A stretch of 64,000 bases of DNA. Origin: Entoloma clypeatum. Its lineage: Eukaryota; Basidiomycota; Agaricomycetes; Agaricales; Entolomataceae. Both the position numbers and the translations under genes were made by a program. The notes under the pieces are model-generated. The model had not been told where the DNA came from and did not search any database. It saw nothing but the letters and a program-made list of their open reading frames with translations. Below are positions 1 through 11,252 of the stretch, in pieces (positions within the stretch are counted from its first letter, which is position 1; every line of letters starts with the position of its first letter). The DNA is taken from contig OY751494.1 in the NCBI GenBank assembly GCA_963565915.1, forward strand, positions 2,976,001 through 3,040,000. The letters are read 5' to 3'.

Positions 1-665
1 ACAATCTTTATGCGGACAAGCTTTTGAGGTTGAACCTCTTCCCGAACTCGGTGTATACCATGCGTAGGGCTTTCCTTGGCCTGAATAATGTCGTATTGAC
101 ACTGCATAAGAAACCGCATGGTACAAGACAGTCGCCCGTTGAGTCTGTCTCATCGCATCCAAAGTTCCCCATTGAATTCAATCGCGCAGAGCCATTTGGA
201 GTTCCACTGGACACTCGGTATGCGTCCCCGTCCATGTCACAAGACAAAATACAGAATTCTCAATCAGACTTGTAGCCATACTTACACGAAGACAGGCTTG
301 TCAACCTGACCCTTGAGAAATTAACCTGCGCTAAGTATTTTTACAGACTGGCAGATTTGGACATCTGGCATCGTCACGGAGATCGCAACTCGGGATCTTT
401 TAATCGGTTCGGTGAAGAAGTTTGCATCCGACGGACTGAGTTCCCAGCCTTTCGGTGACTGGTATGAAACGGTTAACGGGGCCCCTGAAGGTTTTCGTGC
501 ACGCCCTGTAGTTGGCGGTCATTTAGGTATCGTCAAATTCCTTTGACTGACCTATCGTGGTGTGATAACAATGCATCTTGTTTATTTAGCTCTCGTATGT
601 CACTTGTTGCCCTTGGAGAGAATCACATTATACCTGTTCTGACACGCTCGCAGCTCATTTTGTAG
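1..665 (+). CDS. gtaA: Glutaminase A-like secreted enzyme, 3' end only
   Basis: This is the C-terminal part of a fungal glutaminase A-type protein (DUF5127/DUF4965/DUF1793 architecture), a secreted enzyme that hydrolyses glutamine. The 5' part lies outside the window. Exons read NLYADKLLRLNLFPNSVYTM, then FGVPLDTR, HTYTKTDWQIWTSG, FGDWYETVNG, FRARPVVGGHLALLIL and a TAG stop at 663-665. These match the conserved end of the family (GVPLDTRHTYTKSDW, RARPVVGGH). At least four short introns are needed, each with GT-AG ends, for example after CTGGACACTCG near 218 and before ACTGGCAG near 348. No single long ORF exists here, which is why it is easy to miss. The family assignment is from remembered motifs; exon joins are inferred. 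Confidence 0.8.
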
Positions 666-771
666 AGCCCCTTGGTCTTGGATGCGGGAGACCGCAATGT
701 TACCTCGTTAATGGATGTATTTCATGTGGACTCTACAGCTTGTGTCCTTCCGTCCAATGTGCGCCTTGCTC

Positions 772-1730
772 TCAATCATACAGATCGAAAACCTCATCAT
801 CATCCTCTTGTCGATTTGATGCCACCTTGTAAATTGGCAAACTATTACCATCTGATTTTTGAATCACACCTTCCAAAAGGCTCAGTGAATGAGCTTCACG
901 GTATACCATGGAGACTTACCACAAGCCGAAAGCCTCAATTCAAGTACAGCAGTATCGAATTTGTCCGAGTTTCCTAGTTGTTCAAACCCGATTAGCCTGT
1001 ATCAAGTCAGTGCATTATGTCTATCACAAACAGTGGCCTGCTCACTTGTCGCTGGACACGCCATTGATAAAACACATGACGCATGGAAGAACCCTAACTC
1101 CAAGTCTTTCGACGAGCCATGGTACATTCTCTACGAAGACGCGAAAAAAGCGGGTAGCGAAATATTTCGGCGCCAATTTCTACTGGCCGATGTGAGTGAT
1201 TCTAGCGAGACAATGAGGGAGAGCATACAGCGAGGTGTTTATCCATTATCTCGCATCGTTTGTAATTCGTATGGTAGAAATGAATTACACATCGAGGTTC
1301 ATTCCTAGTGGATGGGTAGCCCAAACGGTCATGAAAGGGGACGATGGGACTCACGCACTTACACGAATCACCTCTTTCTCCTCCATGATCTCTGTATAAC
1401 GGCCATGTTCTTTTTCCTTCATCTCGGTCATGCGTTGCATCCTGGAAGAATATCTGGTCAGTCAATCAGAGAGGCGGGACACTGTTGACCGGAGGAAGCA
1501 CCTCACTCTCTTCTCAATGCATCGAGACCTTGTTCTCTCATCATGGCATCACCGTTGTTCTCTATCTCTGCCTCGAGTTCAGCAAAGAGGGCCTCGTCGT
1601 CGTCTTCGTTTTCTGCGTCATGGGATCGCGACCGCGTGCCCTCTGGATGAACTGATTCGACAATTCGGGCGGCTAAAGATGCAATTCTGGGGTTGCTATA
1701 GACGGCGTTTACGGCGATGATGACTTCCAT
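772..1730 (-). CDS. TXNDC9/Plp1-like phosducin-family thioredoxin-fold protein
   Basis: The family consists of cytosolic co-chaperones that work with the CCT chaperonin in tubulin and actin folding. The ATG is at 1728-1730 and the protein starts MEVIIAVNAVYSNPR. An acidic helix (DDDEALFAELEAEIE) is followed by MKEKEHGRYTEIMEEKEVIR, then the thioredoxin-fold core CVIHFYHTNYKRCEIMDKHL, RFFRVFVENVPWLVERLGVR, and IGFEQLGNSDKF. It ends in an acidic tail DDDEVFDLYD before a TGA at 772-774. Five short introns restore one frame and give family-like junctions, for example IR-VSANEPRC and KHLA-KLAPKYF. As usual for TXNDC9/Plp proteins, the CxxC redox pair is absent (HTNYKRC). The start codon is 128 bp from the divergent DOM34 start. 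I am sure of the family, less sure of the exact orthologue. Confidence 0.86.
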
Positions 1731-1858
1731 ATATTTTATAGTTCTTACCTATCCATTGTAATTGCACGGTTCGAATGGACAAGGAACAAGAAAGGAAATA
1801 TAGATTGAATAATCGTGACCTCTCTGGACTATCAATTCGCCATCATCACCAACCCCCA

Positions 1859-3435
1859 ATGAAGCTGGTCAGTCGACATATCGACAAGCATGGCGCTGTA
1901 TGTTCCTCGACACCGCCGTTGTAATCGAACCTGATAACTAACTCCATTCAGGGTCACGTCACCCTTCGTCCCGAGGATGATGAAGACATGTGGCATTTGT
2001 ATAACTTGATTCAAGAGGGAGATCTGGTCCGTGCTCCTGCCATCCGGTAAGCAAACTCTCAACCCACCCCTCCACATTATCTTACTATTCTCAGCCGCGT
2101 GCAAACCGTTTCTTCGACAGGTTCTGTAGATTCTTACCGGGTTCGCTTGAATCTCACACTTCGGGTCGGTCGCATCGACTTCTCGTCATCAGCAGCCCCC
2201 ACGACATCTGCATCAGAGCCTTCTCAAGACCAGGCAGGATCCTCTGCCCAACAAACTGCGTCCGCAGCCCTTCATATTTCTGGCCGCGTCACATCTGAAA
2301 ATCCCCATGTTAAACTCGGTGCATTCCATACTCTGGACGTTGAGGTAAACCGTGACGTGCGAATCGAGAAAGCTGAAGGCTGGGATAGCATTGCAGTATC
2401 AAGGGTAGAGGAAGCCATCGTCCCCGGGAAAGGGGCAGAACTAGGGGCTATTGTCTGTGGGGAAGGAATGGCGGCATTTTGCCTGCTCTCGCAGCATATG
2501 ACGTTGGTAACACATCGCCTATCGGTTCCCATACCGCGTAAATCAGGGGTATCCGGAGCGTCACAACACGAGAAGGGCCTGGCGAAATTCTATGCGACTT
2601 TGTATGATTCTTTCGTGCGACATATTCCATACGGCAATGTTGGCCTAAGGGCAATCGTCATTGCGAGTCCAGGATGGGTAAGGGATTCGGTCGCCGATTA
2701 TATGATTGGGGAGGCCGGGAGAAGGGGCGACAAGGTACTGCAGAAGGCCTTCAAAGAAAAACTGGTCAAGGTCCATGTCAGTAGCCCGCATGTTCATAGT
2801 TTGGTGGAGGTTCTAAAAAGTCCCGAGGCATGTCCCACACACTCCGTGTCTGTCGCACCGCTTTTGACGACCTATACAGATTGTCTCGCAGCTGAAAGAA
2901 ACTAAGTTTGCCCGGGAAGGGATGGCTCTCGACAAGTGGAAATACTTGATCAACTCTCCGAACTTTACTGATATCTCATTGGTAGATTTCATAAAATGCT
3001 TGGTAGCGATGAAATGAGAGCGTGGTATGGTCCAGGTCATGTGTGCCTTGCAGCGGATCGTGGCGCTATCGGAACCCTGCTCATTTCAGATGAGCTCTTT
3101 CGGTAAGATGGACCAAGCCCGTGGTTCTTTCTATTCATTTTTTTGGTGATAGATCAAGCAATCCGGCTACGAGAAAAAAATACGTCGCCGTGGTGGAAAG
3201 TGTTCAACAAAGAGGCGGAGAGGTTGTGATATTTTCCAGCATGCATGAATCAGGACAACGTAAGGTGTCTCTGTCGGTATAGGCAACATCAACGGTTCTC
3301 AAACGTTTTCCAGAATTGAACCAGTTGACGGGAATTGCGGCGATTTTGACGTTCCCCCTGGACATCGAGGTTGTCGAGGGCGAAGAACGAGAAGCTGAGG
3401 AAGAGAGAAACCGTCAAGCAGAGTCCTCATCGTAG
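1859..3435 (+). CDS. DOM34: DOM34/pelota ribosome-rescue factor
   Basis: Pelota/Dom34 is an eRF1-like protein that, with Hbs1, splits stalled ribosomes in no-go and non-stop mRNA decay. Exon 1 begins [13 protein letters not shown] at the ATG 1859-1861. After an intron comes [20 protein letters not shown], the typical pelota N-terminal Sm-like domain. The long central exon from about 2094 holds [17 protein letters not shown] and the [14 protein letters not shown] segment (family ASPGFVR). The C-terminal eL30-like domain reads [21 protein letters not shown] and [11 protein letters not shown]. The protein ends in an acidic tail ([11 protein letters not shown] region) before the TAG at 3433-3435. 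An intron at 2828-2879 appears to use a GC donor. The insertion of serine, alanine and glutamine-rich residues ([16 protein letters not shown]) in the first domain is longer than in animals. The photolyase start follows 110 bp downstream. Confidence 0.93.
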
Positions 3436-3545
3436 ATGACATCATAACACGTGTTGTCCCGATCACAGTACTGGCTGCTCGCCATCGGCCGGTGCGACTG
3501 GGATTTGCCATATAACCCACAAGTACTCGCCACCTTCCACAAACA

Positions 3546-5743
3546 ATGCTTAAACGCCCCAGGACCAGTAGCTCAAACAGTGCCAACGCCCTTCCATGGA
3601 AACGCCCCCAAGCGACTTTCTCACCAAGGAAAGTGGCTACAGCAGAGGCTGCCGCTGCGGTAGATGGTGACCCTCTACTCCCTAAGCTCCTAAAATCCAC
3701 CGAAGATTTTGCAATGCGTCCTGTTCGAGGAGAATCCATCATCTACTGGATGCGAATGTCAGACCTTCGAGGTGTGCCGTCCACCCTTTTTTGATCCATC
3801 ATTTAACGTGTATCTCCGCAGTTCTCGATAATAGGGCACTTTCGTTGGCATCTAATCAAGCCCAGCAACAGGATATACCACTCATCGTTATTTTTATCCT
3901 CAGTCCTCAGGACTACATTGCCCATGACCGATCTGTGCGGAGGATCGATTTCACTTTGCGCAACCTTGGCAAGATTAAAGTACATGCTCACAACGTCAGG
4001 GATGCAAGTAACTGACGTTTACTCGCAGGAAACTCTAGCAAACCTAAATATCCCCCTCCATACCACATCACATACACCTCGACGAACATTGCCGTCCTTC
4101 TTGCTCGACATTGCCAAGAGCTACGGCTGTAGCAGTGTATTCGCCAACATCGAATACGAAGTGGATGAACTCCAGCGTGACATCCAGTTTTGCCGACTCG
4201 CCAAGAACGAGGGCCTCAAAGCTACATTCGTTCACAATAAATGCATCGTAGAACCTGGCATCATTCTGACGAAAGAAAAAAAGGCCTATGCGGTGTGGAT
4301 AACAAACATTTACTTCGAAATACTCCACTTACAATTCGCAACAGGTTTATTCACCTTATCAGCGCAAATGGCTGACCGTTGTTAACGGAAATGTTCCCTA
4401 CTATCTGGAAGATCATGCAATACCTCAGTCCAATCCAGAAACCATACACGAATCCCAAAAATTTGGTCCTTTGTTTGAAACCGCAATACCAACCTGTCTG
4501 CCCGGATTCGAGCTCGAGGAGCGCGACCGTCAAAAAATGGTGGAACTTTGGCCCGAGGGTGAAGAAGCTGCACGGGAGGTGTGTCCTTGGTCTCCTGCAT
4601 TTTTTTCCTATTGTACTGATATCAAGGGCAAGATTTTGGACCGGTTCCTACTCACCAAATCGCGTACATCTCAGCTTGGGGCAGTGGATCCCCTTGCTGA
4701 TGGCTGCCAGATATCTGAAAAATTCAGTAGAGCTGCAAATTATGAGAAGGACCGCGACAAAGCGGACAAAGACACCACTAGTCGGCTCAGGTATACTCCA
4801 CATGCTTCTCTCATGATGTCTTTGACACCTTGCTGCAGTGTATATCTGTCAGCTGGTGTGATATCCGCTCGTACTTGTGTTCGCGCGACAATGGCCGTCT
4901 CCAAGTCAGACAAGGTTGACGGGAATCGCGCGTCCGGGGTTGGGCGGTGGATCCAAGAAATCGCCTGGCGCGATTTCTATACTTGCGTACTTGCTGGCTT
5001 TCCCAGGGTGTCTATGGGTCGTCCATTCTTGGAGAAATTTTCAACTATTATCTGGGAAGACCATCAAGCACCCATGGATGCAACACACGGCGGCGGGCAT
5101 GACAACCAAGATGGCGAAATTTTGAGGAAATGGAAAGAAGGGAGGACTGGCGTGCCTATTGTCGATGCCGCCATGAGATGCCTCAAAGAGATGGGCTGGC
5201 TTCACAATCGTCTGAGGATGATTACGGCTATGTTCCTTACAAAGGACTTGATGATCGACTGGAGAGTTGGCGAAAGGGTATTTCCTCTACAATTCTTTGC
5301 CTCATGTTCCTGACGATGTTCCGTCAGTATTTCATGGAGCAGTTGATCGACGGTGATCTTGCTTCAAACAACGGAGGTTGGCAATGGTGTGCAAGTACAG
5401 GAGTGGACCCATGCCCTTATTTCAGGATATTCAACCCTTACAGCCAGAGTTTGAAAGTGAGAATCCCACGACCTCCTTACTTTTCTATTGACCGTCATTC
5501 AGGCAGATCCAACTGGCGACTTCATACGACATTGGGTCCCAGAACTCCACAGATTGAGCGGTTCTGGTAATCATCGTCTGATTTCATCCACTTCGAATGG
5601 AATGGTTGCTCACTATGTCGGTAGATTTGCATAAACCGCCTGCATCGGCAGCAGATAAGTTGGGGTATCCTCGACCCATCGTTCAGCACGAGGAAGCGAG
5701 GCAACGTGCTTTGCGAAGATTCAAGAACCCTGGTGAAACTTGA
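3546..5743 (+). CDS. PHR1: Class I CPD photolyase
   Basis: This flavoenzyme repairs UV-induced cyclobutane pyrimidine dimers using blue light. The ATG at 3546 opens with a basic, serine-rich leader ([10 protein letters not shown]) that could serve nuclear or mitochondrial targeting. The antenna domain follows ([13 protein letters not shown], then VLDNRAL and [11 protein letters not shown]). The FAD domain contains [42 protein letters not shown] and [12 protein letters not shown]. The NNGGWQW signature fits class I CPD photolyases, not cry-DASH or (6-4) enzymes. An intron lies between GERV and YFMEQL, and the end reads [18 protein letters not shown] before the TGA at 5741-5743. About eight introns are required. 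I see no break in the frame. Confidence 0.93.
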
Positions 5744-6559
5744 ATAAATAACGTCGCCAGGGTATGCAAGCTTGTTGCCAGGATGTACACAGGAATCGTT
5801 ATAGACTTGATATTCAAATTTCCGAAACAGATAAGACCCTCATACAGTTGGCGCCGTGTACTACTTATATGAACAGCCCATGGATGGTCAACTCTTCTCC
5901 TCATCAGTACTGCCGCAGTAGATTCTCTGCTGAACGCTGAACCGTTGACTCTTGCAATGTCTCCTATTCTGCCACCGCCTCCTCGCCCCGGAACCCTCCA
6001 ATCTCTTTATCACCTTCCAATCCCCTCGCGAGATACTTGTATGAAACGTACGAGAGCCTTCGTCGGGTTCTACGGCCCTCAACGAACCGTTCGGCGTCCA
6101 CGAAGGAGACCTGATCTCACAGCGACACTTGGTGGGATCGATCTCGTTACATATATTAGTCCTTTCAACCTGATTTCCTCCTGTAATTATGTACATTATG
6201 TACTAGTGGCTCACAGGGCCTAAAATTATCCAGTTTGAAGTCGGTGGACTTTCACTGATCCCACAACCATCTATCACGAGCGTTCTTGTTTCATAGTCTT
6301 TTACACTCGTATTGCAATAGATATCAAAATACATGCTACGGGGATTGTTGAAATCCGAAATCACTGCCGCGTCGCAAAGCTCCTGCTTCTCGTGGGTTCT
6401 GAGCAAGCCCAGGGTACATTGGCGCCAATCTGCGTCGCCAACGGCGCAAGCGCCCAAAGAACAGACGGTCAAAGAAAACGCGATTCCTATCACGACAGGC
6501 TATTTTTTTTTTCAAGTTAACCAGTCCGCGAGCGCTGTTGAAGCGAAAGAAAGAGGGCC
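5744..6559. other. Intergenic stretch with two unassigned short ORFs
   Basis: This region separates the photolyase 3' end from the MET6 3' end (convergent). On the plus strand a short frame ending TKET at about 6112 contains LARYLYETYESLRRV and looks protein-like, but it has no in-frame ATG of its own. The ATG at 5957 belongs to another frame. On the minus strand, 6203-6493 reads as a cysteine-containing peptide with a hydrophobic start (VIGIAFSLTVCSLGAC) but begins at GTG, directly after a TAG. I recognise neither. Part of the stretch must be 3' UTR. Confidence 0.4.
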
Positions 6560-9314
6560 TTAAGCACTGGAGGTCTCCCGAGCCCATTTGGCCGCATTAA
6601 CGAGGTTGACGAGGGAAGCTAGTACGAAAGAAAAGTAAGGCCAAGTAAAATGTTCGCAAAACTTGATGGTCACCTTCAGTCTCCTTCCAGCCACGCGTCT
6701 TCAAGCCACAATCCTATTAGGCGAAGGCGTTAAATATTATCAGAGCCAACCTACGGCGACTTACGGGGTTGACAAAGAGAAGGGAGTCAGGGAGGATGTC
6801 AAGCATGGACTTGAGGCGATCCTTGATCTCCTGATCTCCAGGCACTCGAGGGGAATGGATGTCATATACACCAGGGCCGATTTGATTGGAGTATCCATAA
6901 TGCTTGAAGGTATTCAAAAGCTTCATGTCGCTCTTTGAGGCCTCAATGGAAATGACATCGGCATCAAGTCGTTGAATGGAGGGGAAGATGTCATCAAAGT
7001 CGGAGTAACAGAAATGAGAGTGGGTCTGCAGCTGATCTGAAACACCAGCAGTGGCGAGCTTAAACGAGTCAACTGCCCACTTGAGGTAAGTGTCCCAATC
7101 CGCGCGTCGAAGAGGAAGCTTGGAAGAAAATGTTGATAAAGGAAGGATCCACAACTCAAAGGGGAAACACTTACCCCCTCTCGAATGGCAGGCTCGTCCA
7201 CCTGGATAGCACTGATACCAGCTTTCTCGAGGTCAATGACCTCATCGCGGAGGGCTAAGGCAAGTTGCTTGGACTGAAGTTCACGGGACACATCCGCACG
7301 AGGGAAGGACCAGTTTAGAATGGTGACCGGACCTGTAAGCATACCCTTCATGGGTTTATCGGTCAAGCTCTGGGCGTAGCTGCTCCATTTGACAGTCATG
7401 GGTCCAGGACGGCTGACGTCAGATACGATGATGGGGGGACGGACGTAGCTGCAGGGATTGTTACGAACAGCCGTGATCATACTATCCGAAAAAACTCACC
7501 GAGAACCATAGCTTTGCACCCAAGCGTTCTGGGTGAAGACGAAGCCGTGTAGCTGTTCACCGAAGTATTGCACCATATCATTTCTTTCAGGCTCCCCATG
7601 GACCAAAAGGTCAAGATCGATCCTCTCCTGAAATCGGACAACAGTCTCTATTTCCTTTTTGATGAACTCTTCGTACTGTTCCTGGGTAAGCTCTCCTTTA
7701 CCAAGCTTGGCGCGCGCCTGACGGATTTCTTTGGTTTGCTTCATGACGAGGAATAATCAGTATTTTATTATTTGGGTATGCAGACATGACAAAACGTACA
7801 GGGAAGGAGCCGATCGTGGTCGTGGGGAATTTAGGGAGCTTTAGATGTTTTGCCTGAATCTCTTTGCGAACAGCAAACGAGCTCTTGCGCTCCAGCTGAT
7901 CGGGAGTGATGGCGGCAACGCGCTTGCGCACTGTGTCATCAGAAGTAGACTCAAATTCACGGCGCTTAGCAATAGAAGCCTTGTTGGCCTCTAGAGCAGC
8001 AGCAACCTTGGGATCTTGAGAACCAGACAAGACTGCGGCAATGATGGCCACCTCTTCAGCCTTTTCTAAGGCAAAAGAGAACCAATCCTTCTGTTCGGGA
8101 TTTAGCTTGTTCTCAGAAGCCAGGGTAACGGGGGTGTGCAGGAGTGAGGAGGATGTGGCAACGATGATGCGATCTTGCCCAAGTACATCAATAGCCGTCT
8201 GCGCTAATTTGATAGCAGCAGCAAAGTCGATCTTCCAGATGTTACGGCCAGAAACCAGACCCAGAGAGAGGATGATGTTGGTGCCTTTCACGGCATCGAC
8301 GACTTCTTGAAGCTGACTAGGAGCGCGATCCAGGTCAATGTGGAGGCCGGCAACGGGTAATTTGACAATGAAATGAACATTGGAGTCAAGGCGAGAGAAA
8401 TAAGTGGTGAGCATGATCTTGGGCGCAACGGGAACAAGCTCTTGATAAGCAGCTACGAACTCCTTTTCAAGCGTTGCTGCCACATCAAGCGCGAGAATGG
8501 GTTCATCGACCTGTACCCAATCTGCGCCGGCGGCTTTGAGGTTGGTCAAAAGGGTGCTGTAAACAGGGAGAAGTTTTGGGAGGAGGGAGATGGGTTTAAA
8601 GCCTGGTTGGGCGTTCTTGGCAGCTTTTCCGAGGACCAAGAAAGAGATGGGACCAAGGATGACTGGACGAGTGGTAATGCCAAGTGCGTGTGCCTCTGCG
8701 AATTCCTCGACTGCTTTGTTAAAGTTCAACTTGAAATCAGTCTCTTCGGAGAACTCAGGAACTACATAGTGATAGTTTGAGTCGAACCTAGGTGTAGAAA
8801 TCATTTAGGAAGAATTTTAAAAGTGGGGGGGGGGGTGAAAACGATCACCATTTCTTCATTTCTGAGGCGGGAACATCGACACCGTCGGTTTGACGGCCAC
8901 GGCCCATCGCGAAATAAATATCCAGAGGAGAGAGACCAAGTCCGATGTAACGTTTTGGGACGACATTGAACGCAGCAGAGTGATCCAGGACATGATCGTA
9001 CAAGGAGAAATCTCCACTGAGAATTCAAACATTGCCTTCAATTCTCGAAGATCGATCGCGATCGGACGCCATACCTTGGGATAAAATCGACACCATGAGC
9101 CTTGACGCTTTGCCAGCTGGCTTTCTTGACTTCAGCGGCAGATTTAGTAAGGTCATCGGCAGAAATTTTGCCTGCCCAGTAGGCTTCTACGGCTTTCTTC
9201 ACCTCACGATTAGCGCCTTGAGATCCGCGGTAGCATTGTTGATTGCGTCTAATGGGTAATAGAAAGAAAAATCTTACCGATGCGCGGAAAACCAAGGACG
9301 CTGGAGGAAACCAT
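6560..9314 (-). CDS. MET6: Cobalamin-independent methionine synthase
   Basis: This cytosolic enzyme transfers the methyl group from 5-methyltetrahydropteroyltri-L-glutamate to homocysteine, the last step of methionine synthesis. The protein begins [13 protein letters not shown] at 9312-9314. An intron follows, then [18 protein letters not shown]. The N-terminal half continues with [12 protein letters not shown] and [20 protein letters not shown]. The catalytic half has [54 protein letters not shown] and [10 protein letters not shown]. It ends [15 protein letters not shown], spliced to [14 protein letters not shown] and a TAA at 6560-6562. The conserved zinc-ligand contexts ([18 protein letters not shown]) are present. 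About seven introns interrupt it. One contains an 11-13 base C run on the coding strand near 8824-8836, the only unusual base composition in the gene. Confidence 0.96.
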
Positions 9315-9633
9315 TTGTGTATGGATGAAGGAAAGAAAGAAGGCAGTCCGAGTCTCACTTTACAATAAGTACTACTGGCCGCACGTGGGTGGCGTTTGAT
9401 AATCGATGGATTCGATCAGAACAAGATGAGAACAACAGCCGCCAAATCACTGCAACCCCGGCTCAGGAGAATGAATATCAAAAGCATGGTTTGCTGCGCG
9501 AGCCTTTATGCTAGACAGGCGATGCGATGCGTCAACTGAATTATCATTTTACAAAAATGATTACGATGGAAACAGATCATATGTAAAACAAAACAAAAAA
9601 CGACAACAAAGGAGACGATGCCTGCAGCGTCAT
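9315..9633. promoter_or_regulatory. MET6 upstream region with a CACGTG E-box
   Basis: This region holds the MET6 promoter and, at its far end, the 3' UTR of the kinase gene on the same strand. A perfect CACGTG palindrome lies at 9382-9387, about 70 bp upstream of the MET6 start codon. In yeasts CACGTG is the core site of Cbf1, which with Met4 activates sulfur-amino-acid genes including methionine synthase. The motif is seen; the regulatory role is inferred from yeast and from the placement. A 6-mer palindrome occurs by chance about once in 4 kb. Confidence 0.45.
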
Positions 9634-11075
9634 TCATAATGGTCGAGCGCTAGTTGGTAGGTCGATGATCCGCCCAAGGGCTTTTCGGAAGAGGTGCCTG
9701 CGTTTCTGCCTGGCTTCTTTGATCGGGGACGAACGTGGTGCGGGCGGTTTAACTTCGCTGGACACCAGAAATACAGTGGACTGGTCAAGGCTGTCACCCT
9801 CTGGCAGATCAGGGACTTCGACGGCCGGGTCGACGGGATAAGTTGCTGGCGTTATTGGTCCCTCGCTATCTGAACTTGAGCTGGACCCGCCGGACGCCCG
9901 CGTACTCGAGTAGGGTGTAGCAGAGAGTACGCCATGGATTATTGAAACTTCAGGAGAATCGGGAGGCTGCGCGTGATCATCGCGTGGACTGTTGAATGCA
10001 TAGACTTCATCCGAGCTGACTGAAGTATCAGAGACGTTGATAGGAATTGCGACGGTCGTGCTATTGGTGATCGAGGAACTTTGGGCTGCATCAGACGGAT
10101 TCTGCGTGATGTGGACCAACAAGCCACCCGTGGGGTCTGCTTCGTCCCGGAAGAAGGTATCCAGAGCCAAAATCTCCCGACGAAGTTCGACCAGGGATAT
10201 ACGACAAAGAGGGTTGATATTGAATATCCGTTTCAAAATGGCATTTGCGCCTCGCGAGATGGGAAGCACTTTACGAAGAAAGTCTCTGTCGCGCAAGTAG
10301 GCAGCAAAGCATTCGTCTCTGGCTGTCGCATAACGCCACGGATTGCGGCCGGAGATCATGTTGGTGAGGATGACACCCAAGGACCAGATGTCGCTATGAC
10401 GCGTAGAATATCTGCCGACCGAAAGTTCTTGACCGATACATTCTGCGACAATTGTGGGATAAACAAAGGAGATTATGAGTGAATAGACAAACCTGGACTC
10501 ATGTAGAAGGAACTCCCACAGCCGAAGTCCCTTGAGACGTGACTCTGAGTGGAAAGACCAAAGTCAGCAAGACGAATACCAGAACCGTCTTTTGAACAAA
10601 GAACATTCTCCGGTTTGAGGTCCCGATGGAAAACACTTTTATCGTGGCAGTATTGAACGGCGTCGATGAGTTGAACAAAAGAATCCTTGACGAGTTGAAC
10701 ATTATCAAGAAATATCTGGGTTTCGGTGATGGCGGCGAACAAGTCTCCTCCAGTACAAAGATCGAGCACGACGTAGACAAAGTCCCTATCATAGATGACT
10801 CGATGCAATGTAACGATATTGGGATGGTCGCAGACGAGTTTGTGGATGGTGAATTCGCGGTTTTGAAACTCCTCTTGGTCTGATCCAATCGCAGGCCGCA
10901 TTAGACATTTGACAGCGTAGAAGACCGGTTCGTCCCGCGGAGACATTATATCGAGAGCGTGATAGACCTTTCCGTAGGCACCAGATCCTAAACTTTCCAG
11001 CAGTTGAAGACGTCCGTTGCCGATGACGCGGCCATTCAGGTCGGGCATGTCGTCGGTGACGGTATGATGGGGCAT
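9634..11075 (-). CDS. Ran1/Pat1-like serine/threonine protein kinase
   Basis: The predicted kinase starts [15 protein letters not shown] at 11073-11075. The glycine loop is [14 protein letters not shown], the ATP lysine is in FYAVKC, and the catalytic loop is [12 protein letters not shown]. The magnesium motif is LADFGLST, followed by [13 protein letters not shown], which is split by one intron. Subdomain IX reads [21 protein letters not shown]. The CGSxFYMSPE activation segment and overall layout match fungal Ran1/Pat1 and Ksp1/Sks1-type kinases, which act in nutrient signalling and control of mating or meiosis. The C-terminal third is disordered and rich in serine and proline, ending [16 protein letters not shown]. 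All residues needed for activity are present. The exact orthologue within this family is uncertain. Confidence 0.9.
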
Positions 11076-11252
11076 GATTGAAGTTGAAGAAAAGATTAAT
11101 GCGGTTGAAGGTTGTATAACAAAAGTTGACGAATGAACTGAACAAAAGGTTGGTGGAGAAGAAAGTGAAGAGGAAAGAAGAGGAGTGAGACAGGAGATAC
11201 TTGTGGATGGATAGATGTAGTGGGTCCGTGCACCCAATAATGACATCTGACT

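Noticed and set aside
3299..3742. 147-residue minus-strand ORF across the DOM34-photolyase junction.
   Set aside because: Antisense to the end of DOM34 and the start of the photolyase, both firmly identified.
6203..6493. Possible small secreted cysteine-rich protein on the minus strand.
   Set aside because: Starts at GTG after a stop, has no ATG and no convincing upstream exon; lies in the MET6 3' flank.
8824..8836. Long G run (C run on the coding strand) in MET6.
   Set aside because: Lies inside an intron close to the donor; likely a harmless homopolymer and does not affect the frame.
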